A stretch of DNA of 48,856 nucleotides from Enterocloster aldenensis (GTDB lineage: Bacteria; Bacillota; Clostridia; Lachnospirales; Lachnospiraceae): positions 28,893-77,748 of the forward strand of contig NZ_QVEX01000022.1 of assembly GCF_003434055.1 (NCBI RefSeq), given 5' to 3'. The notes under the pieces were generated by a model. The model searched no databases. It was given only the letters and a program-made list of their open reading frames with translations, and was not told the origin of the DNA. Numbering within the stretch: position 1 is the stretch's first letter; the number at the start of each line of letters is the position of its first letter. Of the stretch, positions 8,948 to 16,511 are shown piece by piece. Position numbers and translations under genes: made by a program.

Positions 8948-9001
8948 ACATAATACCTTATTTACATAATACCCTATTTCCATAATACCCTATTTACATA
9001 A
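8948..9001. repeat. 16-nt tandem repeat, three units plus partial
   Basis: ACATAATACCYTATTT is repeated at 8948, 8964 and 8980 (the last begins CC), followed by ACATAA at 8996. It fills the spacer between the rplL terminator and the uxaB promoter region. No function is apparent. Confidence 0.8.
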
Positions 9002-9025
9002 CCACACCCATAACCGTCAACCCAC

Positions 9026-9059
9026 AAAAAGCGGCCCCCAGATTTCTCTGGCAGCCGCC
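9026..9059 (-). terminator. Terminator after rplL
   Basis: On the - strand GGCGGC..CCAGA pairs with TCTGG..GCCGC, followed by TTTTTGTG. It closes the ribosomal-protein operon 49 nt after the rplL stop. Confidence 0.85.
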
Positions 9060-9107
9060 TTGTTACACACTTTTTCAAGATGTAAAATATAAAGATAGAA
9101 AGGTAAA

Positions 9108-9482
9108 TTACTTCAGGGTAACCTTAGCGCCCTCAGCCTCTAATTTAGCCTTAACGTCCTCAGCCTCATCCTTGGAAACGCCCTGCTTGATTGCCTTTGG
9201 AGCACCATCAACCACGTCCTTAGCTTCCTTAAGGCCTAAGCCGGTAACTTCACGTACAACCTTGATGACTTTAACCTTGTTAGGACCAACCTCGGTCAGC
9301 TCTACGTCAAATTCGGTCTTCTCTTCAGCTGCTGCTGCGCCGGCACCTGCTGCTGCAACTACAACGCCTGCTGCTGCGGATACGCCAAACTCTTCCTCAC
9401 ATGCTTTTACTAATTCGTTCAGTTCTAATACGGATAATTCCTTGATAGCTTCGATAAACTCAGCGGTTGTTAACTTTGCCAT
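9108..9482 (-). CDS. rplL: Ribosomal protein L7/L12
   Basis: The 124-aa protein is a full-length L7/L12, the multimeric stalk protein that recruits translation GTPases. It has the N-terminal dimerisation helices ([20 protein letters not shown]), an Ala/Gly-rich hinge at about residues 36-55 and the conserved C-terminal domain ([20 protein letters not shown], then [12 protein letters not shown]). AGGAGG lies 8 nt before the ATG. It is translated from the same transcript as rplJ, 162 nt downstream of it. Unusually, it is followed by a terminator and an unrelated gene rather than rpoB. Confidence 0.97.
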   Translation of the reverse strand: MAKLTTAEFIEAIKELSVLELNELVKACEEEFGVSAAAGVVVAAAGAGAAAAEEKTEFDVELTEVGPNKVKVIKVVREVTGLGLKEAKDVVDGAPKAIKQGVSKDEAEDVKAKLEAEGAKVTLK

Positions 9483-9644
9483 TTTATGTTCCTCCTGTTT
9501 GATATTTAGTATTTGGTATTCAATCTTGAATCTTATTTTAACTCGTATTCAGTTCCTATGGCTACTGAATCATGCATGTTCCAATCTTATAAACTGCTCA
9601 GGCAGCGGATGATGCACTGCTGTCAGGCGCAGAAAGGATGGGAA

Positions 9645-10145
9645 TTATGCTTCTGCCGCCCCACCGTTCTTTTCCGCAATCTGATTGAGTACGCGGGCCA
9701 GGTTGGTGATTGGGGACTGGATGCTGCCAAGCAGCTTGCCCAGCAGTACTTCCCTGGATGGGATGGTTGCAATAACCTGGGTTCCGGCCTGGTCGTAGTA
9801 GTTTCCTTCCACGATGGATGCCTTCAGTTCCAGCTTAGGTGCTGTCTTAGCAAATTCTGCTAAAATCCTTGCAGGAGCGGTCGCATCTTCCTTGGATACT
9901 GCTAATGCGGTCGGTCCTTCCAGCTGTGGTTCAAGTGCTGCAAATTCGGTTCCTTCTGCTGCACGTTTAATCAGGGTGTTTTTGTATACCTTGTAGGTCA
10001 CACCAGCTTCCCTTAATTTCTTACGCAGCTGGGTATCCTGCTCTACAGTCAGACCGCGGTAATCAACGATGACTGCGCCTGCAGCGCCTTCAAGTACTCC
10101 CTTGATTTCGTCTACAACTGGCTGTTTTAATTCAACTTTTGCCAT
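9645..10145 (-). CDS. rplJ: Ribosomal protein L10
   Basis: The 166-aa L10 anchors the L7/L12 dimers to the large subunit and represses its own operon by binding the leader. The N-terminal domain (GAAGAVIVDYRGLTVEQDTQ, YKVYKNTLIKRAAE) and the C-terminal L12-binding helix (LLGSIQSPITNLARVLNQIA) are both present. GGAGG lies 9 nt before the ATG. The upstream L10 leader and a dedicated promoter at 10343-10371 show that rplJL can be expressed apart from rplKA. Confidence 0.97.
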   Translation of the reverse strand: MAKVELKQPVVDEIKGVLEGAAGAVIVDYRGLTVEQDTQLRKKLREAGVTYKVYKNTLIKRAAEGTEFAALEPQLEGPTALAVSKEDATAPARILAEFAKTAPKLELKASIVEGNYYDQAGTQVIATIPSREVLLGKLLGSIQSPITNLARVLNQIAEKNGGAAEA

Positions 10146-10204
10146 GAATGGTTTACCTCCTTATTTTATTCTTGCATTGAAAACCGTCATAGCATGGAAT
10201 ACAT

Positions 10205-10336
10205 AAAGACCTCTCTGCCATATGGACAGAGAGGTCTGCAAAATCTCATCATAAAGAATCAGAGTTTTGTATGTTCCTCGGCAGGCGGTTACGCCTTACA
10301 CCTTACGGTACCTGCTGTCTCAGGGCATTCAACACT
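10205..10336 (-). ncRNA. L10 ribosomal protein leader with attenuator hairpin
   Basis: Read on the - strand, the transcript starting near 10336 contains GACAGCAGGTACCGTAAGG and AACCGCCTGCCGAGG, the conserved core of the L10 leader in which GCAGG pairs with CCTGC. It is followed by a perfect 10-bp hairpin GACCTCTCTG/CAGAGAGGTC (10208-10236) and TTTATG. Excess L10(L12) binding the core is known to lower expression of this operon; the terminal hairpin looks like the attenuator. Confidence 0.85.
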
Positions 10337-10342
10337 TGTGGT

Positions 10343-10371
10343 ATCATATCATATTGTATGATTGGTGTCAA
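10343..10371 (-). promoter_or_regulatory. Promoter for rplJ-rplL
   Basis: On the - strand TTGACA (perfect), a 17-nt spacer and TATGAT sit just upstream of the L10 leader. A weak GCCGG/CCGGC hairpin at about 10390-10412, between it and the rplA stop, may partly terminate rplKA transcripts. Confidence 0.8.
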
Positions 10372-10437
10372 GACCATTTTCATAAAATGCCGGTTATATG
10401 AAATGCCGGCTGACACCGTCTATATTACTGCAATCCA

Positions 10438-11133
10438 TTAGTTTACCAGCTTACCTACATTCAGCTTAACGCCAGGTCCCATGGTTGAGGCCAGGGCAAC
10501 ACTCTTAAGGTACGCACCCTTAACTGTGCTTGGTTTCGCTTTCATGATTGCATCAATAAGCGTCTGGAAGTTGTCCGCTAACTGCTCCTCTGTGAAAGAA
10601 GCTTTTCCTACTGGCACGTGAATAATGTTTGTCTTGTCAAGCCTGTATTCAATCTTACCAGCTTTGATATCGTTGATAGCCTTGGTTACGTCCATGGTTA
10701 CGGTACCGGCCTTTGGGTTTGGCATTAAGCCCTTGGGTCCAAGTACACGGCCCAGACGGCCAACAACGCCCATCATGTCAGGAGTTGCTACAACAACGTC
10801 AAAATCCAGCCATCCGTCGTTCTGAATCCTTGGAATCAGCTCCTCAGCGCCAACGTAATCAGCACCTGCAGCCTGGGCCTCGTCAGCCTTTGGTCCTTTT
10901 GCAAATACTAAGATACGTACGGTCTTACCGGTTCCGTGAGGCAGTACAACGGCGCCACGGATCTGCTGGTCTGCATGACGTCCGTCACATCCTGTCCTGA
11001 TATGGACTTCTACAGTCTCGTCAAATTTTGCAGATGCATTCTTCTTAACCAATGCGATTGCGTCTGCTACGTCATAAAGTGCAGAACGGTCTACATTTTT
11101 CATAGCCTCTGCATATCTTTTACCTGATTTCAT
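10438..11133 (-). CDS. rplA: Ribosomal protein L1
   Basis: The 231-aa protein is a full-length L1, which binds the L1 stalk of 23S rRNA and represses translation of rplK/rplA mRNA. The conserved segments are [20 protein letters not shown], then [47 protein letters not shown] and [20 protein letters not shown] lies 8 nt before the ATG. The spacer upstream holds an L1-binding mimic at 11149-11177 and hairpins, so repression at this gene as well as at rplK is expected. Confidence 0.97.
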   Translation of the reverse strand: MKSGKRYAEAMKNVDRSALYDVADAIALVKKNASAKFDETVEVHIRTGCDGRHADQQIRGAVVLPHGTGKTVRILVFAKGPKADEAQAAGADYVGAEELIPRIQNDGWLDFDVVVATPDMMGVVGRLGRVLGPKGLMPNPKAGTVTMDVTKAINDIKAGKIEYRLDKTNIIHVPVGKASFTEEQLADNFQTLIDAIMKAKPSTVKGAYLKSVALASTMGPGVKLNVGKLVN

Positions 11134-11148
11134 TCTAATAACCTCCTA

Positions 11149-11177
11149 GTGGTATTGACGGGGAATCTCCCTCCCAC
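11149..11177 (-). promoter_or_regulatory. L1-binding rRNA mimic upstream of rplA
   Basis: The - strand reads GTGGGAGGGAG, ATTCCCC, then CAATACCAC, ending next to the rplA ribosome site. GGTGGGAG and AAATACCACC are the two strands of the L1-binding helix of 23S rRNA, so this RNA should bind L1 and block initiation. A near-identical element precedes rplK. Confidence 0.75.
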
Positions 11178-11209
11178 GTTCATATAACGGGAAAATGCTC
11201 CAGAATTAC

Positions 11210-11266
11210 CCACGCTTCTTTTATCGTGGACTTTCCTTAACTTCCCACGATTGCTTTCAATCGTGG
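11210..11266 (-). promoter_or_regulatory. Two hairpins in the rplK-rplA spacer
   Basis: CCACGATT/AATCGTGG (11245-11266, 8 bp perfect, 6-nt loop) and CCACG/CGTGG (11210-11229) stand in a row. A third imperfect hairpin, ATGCC..TTG/CAAGG..CAT, lies nearer rplK at about 11282-11300. None has a clear T-run. They may be processing or pausing structures. Confidence 0.55.
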
Positions 11267-11321
11267 AATTTCCTTTAACCCGATGCCTTGCTCAAGGGCA
11301 TACGGATCCATACACCAATCC

Positions 11322-11747
11322 TTATTCCTCGACGGTAACGCCCATACTTCTTGCAGTTCCTGCAATCATGCTCATGGCAGCTTCTAAGCTGGCAGCATTT
11401 AAGTCTGGCATCTTTGTCTCTGCAATCTTCTGAAGGTCAGCCTTCTTAAGGACAGCAACCTTGTTCTTGTTGGGAACTGCGGAAGCGGTCTTGATGTTGC
11501 AGGCTTTCTTAATCAGTACTGCTGCAGGCGGAGTCTTGGTGATGAAGCTGAAGCTTCTGTCCGCATATACGGTAATGACTACAGGGATGATCATGTCGCC
11601 CTGATCTGCTGTTCTTGCATTGAATTCCTTGGTAAACTGAACGATGTTAACACCGTGCTGACCAAGTGCCGGTCCAACTGGTGGTGCTGGTGTTGCTTTG
11701 CCAGCTGGAATCTGTAATTTGATATATCCTGTTACTTTCTTTGCCAT
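11322..11747 (-). CDS. rplK: Ribosomal protein L11
   Basis: The 141-aa L11 forms the GTPase-associated centre with 23S rRNA. The sequence opens [20 protein letters not shown], with the conserved [20 protein letters not shown] and the C-terminal RNA-binding domain ending [18 protein letters not shown] codon nine bases upstream is in frame but lies inside the ribosome site; AGGAGG is 8 nt from the ATG at 11747, giving the usual family length. An L1-binding element lies just upstream. Confidence 0.97.
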   Translation of the reverse strand: MAKKVTGYIKLQIPAGKATPAPPVGPALGQHGVNIVQFTKEFNARTADQGDMIIPVVITVYADRSFSFITKTPPAAVLIKKACNIKTASAVPNKNKVAVLKKADLQKIAETKMPDLNAASLEAAMSMIAGTARSMGVTVEE

Positions 11748-11769
11748 CTTAGGCACCTCCTAAAATTAT

Positions 11770-11797
11770 GTGGTATTGTCGGGAATGTCCCTCCCAC
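11770..11797 (-). promoter_or_regulatory. L1-binding rRNA mimic upstream of rplK
   Basis: The - strand reads GTGGGAGGGAC, ATTCCC, then GACAATACCAC, the same motif as upstream of rplA, ending about 14 nt before the rplK ribosome site. It resembles the 23S rRNA L1 site (GGTGGGAG with AAATACCACC). Feedback control of the L11 operon by L1 is known in other bacteria. Confidence 0.75.
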
Positions 11798-11844
11798 CAG
11801 CCCTTGCCCTGCAAAAGCTGATTCTTTGTGTTGCAAAGGACCGC

Positions 11845-12363
11845 TTACATCCTCTTGACTTCAGCAAATCCCAGTTCAACCGGTGTCTCACGGCCAAACA
11901 TTTCTACATGCATCGTGATGGTTTTCTTGCTGTCGTTAATCGCCTTGATGGCTCCGACAGTGTCCTTCCATGCACCGGAGATAACAACAACCATATCTCC
12001 TACTTCAAAATCGACTAAGACGTCTTCTTCTCTCCTGAAGCCCAGGCTGGCCATCTCTTCTTCTGTCAGAGGAACCGGTTTGGAGCCCGGACCCACAAAG
12101 CCCGTGACACCGCGGGTGTTGCGCACCACATACCATGTGTCATCGTTCATGACCATGTTGATGAGTACATAACCCGGGAACATCTTCTTGTCAGCTTTTT
12201 TCTCCACACCGTTCTTAAGCTCCACTACAGGAAGCATGGGTACGGATACCTCTAAGATCTGGTCCTGAAGGTTTCTGTTTTCAATTGTCTTCTCAATATC
12301 GACCTTGACTTTGTTCTCATAACCTGAGTAGGTATGGACTACATACCAATGTGCTTCTGACAT
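11845..12363 (-). CDS. nusG: Transcription elongation/termination factor NusG
   Basis: The 172-aa protein has the NGN domain (HWYVVHTYSGYENKVKVDIE, KKMFPGYVLINM, WYVVRNTRGVTGFVGPGSKP) and a C-terminal KOW domain (FEVGDMVVVISGAWKDTVGA). NusG binds RNA polymerase and modulates pausing. GAGGG lies 8 nt before the ATG. It is placed between secE and rplK, as in most bacteria. Confidence 0.97.
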   Translation of the reverse strand: MSEAHWYVVHTYSGYENKVKVDIEKTIENRNLQDQILEVSVPMLPVVELKNGVEKKADKKMFPGYVLINMVMNDDTWYVVRNTRGVTGFVGPGSKPVPLTEEEMASLGFRREEDVLVDFEVGDMVVVISGAWKDTVGAIKAINDSKKTITMHVEMFGRETPVELGFAEVKRM

Positions 12364-12411
12364 ACAATCACCCTCGCCTTTAATTCAATCTCCATCATGA
12401 GTTTGCTTCAG

Positions 12412-12672
12412 TTAAAGAATAAAGCTCAAACCGAACTTCATGACAAAGTCCAGGACTGCAATTACCACGCCAATGAAGATTGACATGAACAGAACTGCCA
12501 CTGTCTGTTTTGCTACTGTTTCCTTATCAGCAAAGACGATTTTCTTGTACTCTTTTTTCAGCCCTTTGAAAAAGCTTGGCTTTTTCTCCTTCTTAGCTGA
12601 TTTCTTCTCTGCCTTGTCAGCCTTGGCCGTTTTTTCTGTGGTTTCTACAGTTGACACTGTATTCTCTTCCAT
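12412..12672 (-). CDS. secE: Preprotein translocase subunit SecE
   Basis: The 86-aa protein has a lysine-rich N-terminal extension and the conserved FFKGLKKEYKKIVFADKETV amphipathic helix, followed by one membrane helix (TVAVLFMSIFIGVVIAVLDF). It is the single-span SecE of Gram-positive bacteria and clamps SecY in the SecYEG channel. It sits between rpmG and nusG. Confidence 0.95.
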   Translation of the reverse strand: MEENTVSTVETTEKTAKADKAEKKSAKKEKKPSFFKGLKKEYKKIVFADKETVAKQTVAVLFMSIFIGVVIAVLDFVMKFGLSFIL

Positions 12673-12698
12673 ATTATCACGTCCTTTACTGAACAGGA

Positions 12699-12848
12699 TT
12701 ACTTGGTTTCCTTATGCATGGTATGTCTCTTGCAGAATCTGCAGTACTTCTTGGTTTCCATACGGTCCGGATGAGTTTTTTTGTCCTTAGTCATGTTATA
12801 GTTGCGTTGTTTGCATTCTGTACATGCCAGTGTAATTTTTGTGCGCAC
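12699..12848 (-). CDS. rpmG: Ribosomal protein L33 (zinc-ribbon form, GTG start)
   Basis: A 49-residue protein, [20 protein letters not shown] through [16 protein letters not shown], starts at a GTG with GGAGG 8 nt upstream. Cys9, Cys12, Cys36 and Cys39 form the CxxC..CxxC zinc ribbon of the C+ type of L33. It is the first gene of the rpmG-secE-nusG transcript; the gap to secE is only 26 nt. Confidence 0.95.
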   Translation of the reverse strand: MRTKITLACTECKQRNYNMTKDKKTHPDRMETKKYCRFCKRHTMHKETK

Positions 12849-12914
12849 GACTTCCACCTCCACTTATATTATCGTAGTTCACATTTTGCTGCTTAGATAC
12901 TTAATTTTGAGCAT

Positions 12915-12998
12915 AAAAAAAAGACCTAAGCTCTTCCATTCGCCTGACTACTATACCATACAAATGTGGATACGTCAAGGTTTTTTAGGTCTTTTTTC
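12915..12998. repeat. Inverted repeat around the rpmG promoter
   Basis: AAAAAAGACCTAA (12917-12929) and its exact complement TTAGGTCTTTTTT (12985-12997) flank the promoter. Because transcription starts between the arms, they cannot pair in the rpmG RNA. They could act at the DNA level or be parts of two opposed terminators. Confidence 0.6.
12950..12978 (-). promoter_or_regulatory. Sigma-A promoter of the rpmG-secE-nusG operon
   Basis: On the - strand TTGACG, a 17-nt spacer and TATAGT lie about 100 nt upstream of the rpmG GTG. Confidence 0.8.
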
Positions 12999-13089
12999 TG
13001 TCTGGCTCCGCATGCCTGCCGGACGTTTTCTGTCCTGCACTGTTTGATTTTACTTACTTTTTCTTTATTAATTGTTATACTTCTGCGTT

Positions 13090-14799
13090 TTATTTATCCT
13101 GCTTCTTTTCTTGTCCTGTCCTGTTTCTGCGTTTATGGTAAAGACAGAAGACCGTTCCTCCTGCCAGGGGGATTACCGCTGCGGCCACTACGGTATATTG
13201 TATCCTTTTGTCCGTACCTGGATTTTCCTCCTGCACACCGGGCAGGCCGGACGCTGTATCCGCCATATCTTCTTCCATCAGCTCCGGTTCCTGGACAGGA
13301 ACCGCATTTTCATTGTCAGGTTCCTGGGTCTCAGTGTCTTCCCCTGACGGCATGCCGCCCACCGCAGCCATGGCATTGGATGGCGTGGCCGTGGCAGGGA
13401 GGCTGGCTGCTTCTGGGGATGGCTGGGCTGCAGGGGATGGCGTATAATGATTCCTGCTGCGGCCTCCTCCCCGCCGGATCGGGCCTTCCGGTGCATCGGT
13501 CTCCTCCTCTGCGCTGCCTCCGGCGCCGGAGAATCTGCCATAGGAACCGCCCTTACCGCTTCCATATGAACCATAACTGTTTCCATAACCGCTTCCTCCA
13601 TACCCACCCCATCCATAAGAAAAGGTCAGGCCCTGCCCGGTATGCTCTGGTATGGCCACCCTTATCTTGGGGGTGTCGGCTGCTCCGTCCGGCCATTCAA
13701 TTCTGGCCTTCACATAAAATGAACGGTTATCTGACTGAAAACGGTAGGTCAGATATTCATCCTCTACAATGCTGCGGTTCAGGATATTGCCTGGTTCTTT
13801 CAGGAAATTCTCATATTCTACGGTGCCCTGGCCTCCCTGGGCGGCAGATGTACCCACCTGGTTCTTTTCCTTTGTCCATGACTTTCCGTCGCCGCTGCGG
13901 TAGATATACAGGGCTGTGATATCAGGGGGCAGGTTCTGGAACCGCAGCCTGGCAATCCCGCTTCCATCCCCATTGATATTCATGAGCAGGGCTTCTGTCA
14001 GGTATGTCTCCGGATCCTTTACCGGATGGGTTGTTTCCGGCTGGGTTTCAGTTTCATCCGGCGGAGCAGGCTCAGGAAGGGGACCAATAAACAGCGGGCT
14101 GCCTTCGTTGAATTCCGGGCTTACTTTTATCTGTTGATCCTTGTTCCTGCAGATGATGGCCGGAGTGTCTGGTTTTGTGTTTTCTAATTTTATCTTTCCC
14201 TGGTTTAAATTCAGTTTTGCATTGCCTTCCACGGAAATCAGACGGTCTGGCCCGGTGATAAGCAGGTCGGGGTCATTGATGATAAGGGAACCATTGCCCC
14301 TTATCCGGATCATGCCGCCTGACCCGTCTTTTTCCCTCCGGATTTTGATTTGCGCCGGGCCGCGGTTGGGATTTGGGACCTCATTGCGGTTTCCAGCCTT
14401 TCCGTTCTGGTTTGGGTAACGGTCTGCCCCGGCCCCATCGGTGACGGGCGCTCCCAATAATATGGTCTCGTCCGTAATGATTAATTCCTTGGAAATGACG
14501 CCTATCTTATGATTCGTGCCTGTCTGGCGGTCATACCACTCCTTCAGTTCAGCAGGAGTATTGATTTGCTCTTCTGTCTCCGGTGTCCCGGTTTCCTGAT
14601 GCATGGTTTCCTGGGCAAAAGCACAGGTACCTGCCATGTCTGTGCTTCCCGGCAGCCACAGACAGACAGCGGCCAGTATTGTTATTGGAAGTATGATCCT
14701 GCCCCGGTGCGGCATTGACCCGGTTTTCGTATGCTTGATATTGCCAGGCATTGGCGCCGGAGACATTTTCTCAATCCCTTCGGTTCGGTTCTGTACCAT
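13090..14799 (-). CDS. Membrane-anchored surface protein of unknown function
   Basis: I do not recognise the family. The 569-aa protein has an N-terminal membrane/signal segment (about residues 34-62, ILPITILAAVCLWLPGSTDM) and a C-terminal membrane span followed by KRRNRTGQEKKQDK, so most of it should be outside with a basic cytoplasmic tail. There is no LPxTG motif. The outer part has a strand-rich region with repeated IRIRGNGSLII- and ISVEGNAKLNLN-like stretches, a fibronectin-like section (LPPDITALYIYRSGDGKSW), a Gly/Ser/Tyr-rich stretch (YGGSGYGNSYGSYGSGKGG) and a Pro/Ala/Glu-rich stalk. I start at the ATG at 14799, since the one at 14805 is only 3 nt from AAAGG. It has its own promoter and lies between comF and rpmG. 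Confidence 0.8.
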   Translation of the reverse strand: MVQNRTEGIEKMSPAPMPGNIKHTKTGSMPHRGRIILPITILAAVCLWLPGSTDMAGTCAFAQETMHQETGTPETEEQINTPAELKEWYDRQTGTNHKIGVISKELIITDETILLGAPVTDGAGADRYPNQNGKAGNRNEVPNPNRGPAQIKIRREKDGSGGMIRIRGNGSLIINDPDLLITGPDRLISVEGNAKLNLNQGKIKLENTKPDTPAIICRNKDQQIKVSPEFNEGSPLFIGPLPEPAPPDETETQPETTHPVKDPETYLTEALLMNINGDGSGIARLRFQNLPPDITALYIYRSGDGKSWTKEKNQVGTSAAQGGQGTVEYENFLKEPGNILNRSIVEDEYLTYRFQSDNRSFYVKARIEWPDGAADTPKIRVAIPEHTGQGLTFSYGWGGYGGSGYGNSYGSYGSGKGGSYGRFSGAGGSAEEETDAPEGPIRRGGGRSRNHYTPSPAAQPSPEAASLPATATPSNAMAAVGGMPSGEDTETQEPDNENAVPVQEPELMEEDMADTASGLPGVQEENPGTDKRIQYTVVAAAVIPLAGGTVFCLYHKRRNRTGQEKKQDK

Positions 14800-14828
14800 A
14801 CGCATTATCCTTTCTATATGTACCTTAT

Positions 14829-14857
14829 ATTATACTGTGGGCGATAAAGAGCGTCAA
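14829..14857 (-). promoter_or_regulatory. Sigma-A promoter of the surface-protein gene
   Basis: On the - strand TTGACG, a 17-nt spacer and TATAAT lie 30 nt upstream of the start codon, leaving a short leader. Confidence 0.8.
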
Positions 14858-14905
14858 CGTATGCTTTCTTACGGTTTCTGTAATGAAATCCAGTGGTTCG
14901 GACAG

Positions 14906-15631
14906 TCACTGCCCATGCCCGATGAATATTGTGACAAAATACACATGTTCCATACCGGCTTTTTTCAATACCCGGGTACATGCCTCAATGGTACTTCCGG
15001 TGGTATAGATGTCATCTACCAGGATTACGGAGCGGATATTCGGCGGAATGTGTCCTGCCGTAAATGCCTGCTCCAGGTTTTTCAGACGGCCTGCCGGGTC
15101 CAATGATTTCTGTGGGGCCGTGTTTCTGGTGCGCTTGAGGATTGATTGGTCTGCAGGTATCCCTGTCTTTGCGGACAGCCGCCATGCCAGTTCCTCTGCC
15201 TGGTTAAATCCCCTTACCCTTAAACGGGACCGATGGACCGGGACAGGTACCAGGGCGTCTGCCCCCATACGCAGGATCCGCTTTCCCAAGCCCCTGAACA
15301 TGGCTTCACTATAAAAGTCCAGGTATTCACGCTTGTTATTGTATTTTATCTGTGCCATGGACCTGCCGGCAATGTCATCATAATTAATCAGGGAAAGGCC
15401 GTAGTCAAAGCTTCTTCTGTGTTTTGTACAGTCGCAGCAGTATTCAATGGTATCGCTTATGACCTCCTTTCCGCATTTTTTGCAGGTCGGCCTGTGCACC
15501 CAGGACAATTTTTTCATGCAGTCAGGGCAGATGAGATTTCCCCGGGGCATGACAATCCCGGCGCAGACCGGGCAGCGGCGGGGGAACAGGAGGTCCAGGA
15601 GATGGCTGGTGACTGATTGGATTGGATTCAT
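14906..15631 (-). CDS. comF: ComF-family phosphoribosyltransferase-like protein
   Basis: The 241-aa protein has N-terminal zinc-ribbon cysteines (CPVCAG, CPDC, CKKCGKE, CCDC) and a C-terminal PRTase fold with the PRPP motif VILVDDIYTTGSTIEA near residue 205 and VPVPVHRSRLRVRGFNQAEE. ComF is a cytoplasmic partner of the DNA-uptake machinery in competent bacteria and is widely kept in species not known to be competent. Two ATGs upstream (15640, 15637) lie too close to GGAGA; the one at 15631 is 9 nt away. In related genomes comF commonly follows recD2; here 7 kb separate them. Confidence 0.88.
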   Translation of the reverse strand: MNPIQSVTSHLLDLLFPRRCPVCAGIVMPRGNLICPDCMKKLSWVHRPTCKKCGKEVISDTIEYCCDCTKHRRSFDYGLSLINYDDIAGRSMAQIKYNNKREYLDFYSEAMFRGLGKRILRMGADALVPVPVHRSRLRVRGFNQAEELAWRLSAKTGIPADQSILKRTRNTAPQKSLDPAGRLKNLEQAFTAGHIPPNIRSVILVDDIYTTGSTIEACTRVLKKAGMEHVYFVTIFIGHGQ

Positions 15632-16022
15632 TTTCATCATTCTCCGTTTTGTATGGATTTTTTTGTTGATTGTTTACTTGATTATTTCTCATCCATAGTA
15701 TTCTTATGGTATCCGGGGGTGAGGTTGAAAATTGCTTTCTGTCAGCTTTGTATCCCGCTTTGTGGAAGATTTGGTCACGATAAAGGAGGCGTAGCGGACT
15801 ACGTTGACCGGGTTTGGAGCAAATATGCCGCGAAATGGGACATGCTTTGTCCTAAGGGGTACCTATGGTGGATTCCTTGGGGCAAACCGCAGGAGCAGGT
15901 TTTCAAACAAACCCGTATTGCTTTTCTTTTATGGATTATTTTTCATGGAATATATCTGACTTTACCGGCAACCCGGACAGGCTTTGCTGTGTAAATCTGG
16001 AATCTCGGAATTATGGCATGGA

Positions 16023-16117
16023 GTCATGGTATGGAATTTAAATATAGAATCACGATATAAATCATGATATGGAATTATAATATAGCATTATGACATAGAA
16101 TCATGATATGGAATTAT
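16023..16117. repeat. Degenerate AT-rich repeat, period about 38 nt
   Basis: AATCATGATATGGAATTAT occurs at 16060 and 16099, and a diverged copy (GTCATGGTATGGAATTTA) at 16023. Confidence 0.65.
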
Positions 16118-16210
16118 GAAATCAGAACGGACATCTGGGTGGGATACTGAATACCCTAACACAGATTTCTTATAAAATCAACTGTTTATCAATCTTTAAG
16201 TTCTTCTGCG

Positions 16211-16306
16211 AAACCCACTGTGAAACCATATGTCAAACCCTCTATTAAACCATCTGCGATACCATCTGTGAAATCCTTTTTGGAACCCTACGTAAAACCT
16301 TTTTGG
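16211..16306. repeat. 12-nt minisatellite, eight units
   Basis: Units start at 16211, 16223, 16235, 16247, 16259, 16271, 16283 and 16295, all close to AAACCM followed by six variable bases (often TCTGTG). The period is exact over 96 nt although units have diverged. An apparent - strand frame through it has no start signal. Confidence 0.85.
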
Positions 16307-16447
16307 CTAATACAATACTGATTTTAAGGTTTGCACCCAATTCAGAGGGTACAGGGGAATGCGGATAGGACATCAGGACCTGCTTCGAAACAGATTTTGG
16401 AAATAGGATAAGATAGGGGAGAAAAGCCGCCCACCGGCACGGCGAAA

Positions 16448-16480
16448 AAGGTTTCCGGGATTCATTGTCCCGGAAACCTT
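16448..16480 (-). terminator. Terminator of the PTS-aldolase operon
   Basis: A perfect 13-bp stem AAGGTTTCCGGGA/TCCCGGAAACCTT with a 7-nt loop is followed on the - strand by TTTCG, 32 nt after the aldolase stop. Confidence 0.88.
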
Positions 16481-16511
16481 CCCTCATCCTCTGTCCATCC
16501 ATCCTGTCCCT

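Larger units (their letters stand above)
15632..16447. other. Gene-free spacer with two repeat tracts
   Basis: No open frame here has a ribosome site or recognisable product. It holds a degenerate AT-rich repeat at about 16020-16118 and a 12-nt tandem repeat at 16211-16306. The stretch 15750-15900 (for example GGAGGCGTAGCGGACTACG) is GC-richer and could be the remains of a lost gene. Confidence 0.5.

Noticed and set aside
12440..12790. + strand frames across secE/rpmG and similar frames opposite rplL, rplA and nusG
   Set aside because: All are antisense to confidently identified ribosomal or secretion genes.
13001..13030. Terminator for the surface-protein gene at the GTCTGGC/GCCGGAC hairpin
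   Set aside because: The stem has a mismatch and the T-tract is on the + strand side, so it does not suit the - strand gene ending at 13090.
15617..15994. + strand open frame of 125 codons
   Set aside because: It starts inside comF on the opposite strand, has no ribosome site and no recognisable motif; its composition looks like chance reading through a spacer.
16245..16502. - strand frame of 85 codons
   Set aside because: It runs through the operon terminator hairpin and the 12-nt repeat, with no start signal; the open frame results from the 12-nt (multiple of three) period.
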